Assembly (NCBI RefSeq): GCF_000373265.1
Contig: NZ_KB890762.1
Location: 754,833 to 818,832 of the forward strand
Origin: Pontibacter roseus DSM 17521
Lineage (GTDB): Bacteria > Bacteroidota > Bacteroidia > Cytophagales > Hymenobacteraceae
Length of the DNA stretch: 64,000 bases
Direction: 5' to 3'
Below are positions 63,357-64,000 of this stretch, piece after piece. Made by a program: the position numbers and the translations under genes. Positions within the stretch are counted from its first letter, which is position 1. The number at the start of each line of letters is the position of its first letter. The notes under the pieces were generated by a model. The model did not search any database and was not told the DNA's origin. It worked only from the letters and a program-made list of their open reading frames with translations.

Positions 63357-64000
63357 TTGTACGCCATCATAGATATTGAGACGACAGGCAGCCAGCCTAC
63401 TCAGGACAAGATTACCGAGATAGCCATTTTCATACACGACGGGCAGCAAATCGTGGACAAGTATAGCACGCTCATCAACCCGCAGCGCCCTATACCTTAC
63501 TACATCTCCCAACTGACCGGAATCACAGACGACATGGTGCAGGAGGCCCCTAAGTTCTATGAAGTGGCGAAAGAGATAGTGCAGTTCACGGAAGGCAAGG
63601 TATTCGTGGCCCACAACGTACGCTTCGACTACTCTTTTATAAAGAAAGAGTTCGCCGACCTGGGCTTCACCTTCCAGCGCAAAACGCTTTGCACCGTGCG
63701 CCTCAGCCGCTCGCTTATACCTGGCCTGCCATCCTACAGTTTGGGCAAACTCTGCAAGAGCATTGATATTCCGCTGGAGATGCGCCACCGTGCCATCGGA
63801 GACGCCGAAGCCACGGCCAAATTGTTCGATAAGCTAATCAAAATAAACAGGCCTGTGATAGATGGGGCCCAGCACATGGCCGACCCGGCAGAGCAACTTA
63901 AAAACGAAATCAAGGCCTCGCTCCTGCCCCCCGCCATCAGCAAGGAGCAGGTGGATGCGCTGCCGACTGTGCCGGGGGTATACTACTTCCACAACGAAGC
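63357..64000 (+). CDS. DnaQ-type 3'-5' exonuclease with start of a GIY-YIG domain (cut by window end)
   Basis: The frame starts with TTG at 63357, five codons after an in-frame TAA at 63342, and stays open for 214 codons to the window end. The N-terminal part is a complete DEDDh exonuclease like the proofreading subunit of DNA polymerase III: ExoI YAIIDIETTGSQPTQDKITE, ExoII FVAHNVRFDYSFIKKEFADL and ExoIII HRAIGDAEATAKLFDKLI. After a linker the sequence reads LPTVPGVYYFHNEA, the opening of a GIY-YIG nuclease domain as in UvrC/Cho. Such DnaQ-GIY-YIG fusions are known in Bacteroidota and elsewhere and are thought to act in DNA repair. No ATG or GTG lies between the stop and the first conserved strand, so TTG is the likely start. 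Confidence 0.9.
   Translation, partial: MYAIIDIETTGSQPTQDKITEIAIFIHDGQQIVDKYSTLINPQRPIPYYISQLTGITDDMVQEAPKFYEVAKEIVQFTEGKVFVAHNVRFDYSFIKKEFADLGFTFQRKTLCTVRLSRSLIPGLPSYSLGKLCKSIDIPLEMRHRAIGDAEATAKLFDKLIKINRPVIDGAQHMADPAEQLKNEIKASLLPPAISKEQVDALPTVPGVYYFHNE

Noticed and set aside
1..64000. Prophage, insertion sequence or defence island
   Set aside because: No integrase, transposase, phage structural gene, restriction enzyme or toxin-antitoxin pair is visible; gene content is core-like.

Overview
The window reads as a chromosomal segment of a Bacteroidota bacterium of order Cytophagales, most likely a Hymenobacteraceae member such as Pontibacter or a close relative. The genus is an inference. 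The evidence: promoters of the Bacteroidota type (TTTG, 17-23 nt, TAnnTTTG); a short primary sigma factor without region 1.1; two secreted proteins with type IX secretion (T9SS) C-terminal sorting domains; TonB-dependent outer-membrane proteins; DUF2911, HU-CCDC81/SPOR and Hc1-like proteins; a bacillithiol gene (bshB1); and a serine-palmitoyltransferase-like enzyme. Base composition looks near 50% GC. No insertion sequence, prophage, CRISPR array or rRNA was found.

Layout. 1-2.4 kb: trpE-trpG-trpD (minus strand, trpD cut by the window edge) behind a leader peptide with three consecutive Trp codons and a terminator. 2.77-3.18 kb: a small STAS/SEC14-like protein. 3.2-7.8 kb: hisG-hisD-hisC-hisB (minus) behind a leader peptide containing HHHFHH. 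7.9-14.5 kb: one giant secreted MBG/YDG-repeat protein. 14.9-15.8 kb: a DUF2911 protein. 15.9-22.6 kb: apparent operon mnmA, lipoprotein, S8 peptidase, rpe, TonB-dependent receptor. 22.8-23.4 kb: a TrpF-like protein without the catalytic Cys. 23.6-33.6 kb: eight-gene operon (TPR protein, beta-barrel, HU-CCDC81/SPOR protein, ExbB, ExbD, TonB-like, folC, trmB) that looks like a trans-envelope machine. 33.8-44.3 kb: holA, a secreted glycosidase, tyrS, Hc1-like protein, an alpha-oxoamine synthase, accC, bshB1 and an M23 peptidase. 44.4-49.1 kb: trxB, rpoD, pnp, rpsO. 49.3-51.4 kb: LptF/G-type permease, START-like protein, tRNA-Met(CAU). 51.8-56.1 kb: thrS-infC-rpmI-rplT preceded by a TPR lipoprotein gene. 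56.3-61.7 kb: an RMDN-like TPR protein and parE-parC. 62-64 kb: an AI-2E-family permease and the start of a DnaQ-type exonuclease/GIY-YIG protein that begins with TTG and is cut by the window end.

Most genes are core metabolism, translation, transcription, replication and envelope genes. Both amino-acid operons appear to be controlled by translation-coupled attenuation. infC appears to start at an AUA codon behind a strong Shine-Dalgarno sequence, which is striking in a phylum that mostly does without SD. The whole window is also littered with the heptamer AGGTATA/TATACCT, in genes and between them, far above chance expectation. I found no single new defence or mobile system. The best leads are the two attenuators, the infC start, the iterated heptamer, the envelope operon and the TrpF-like paralogue.
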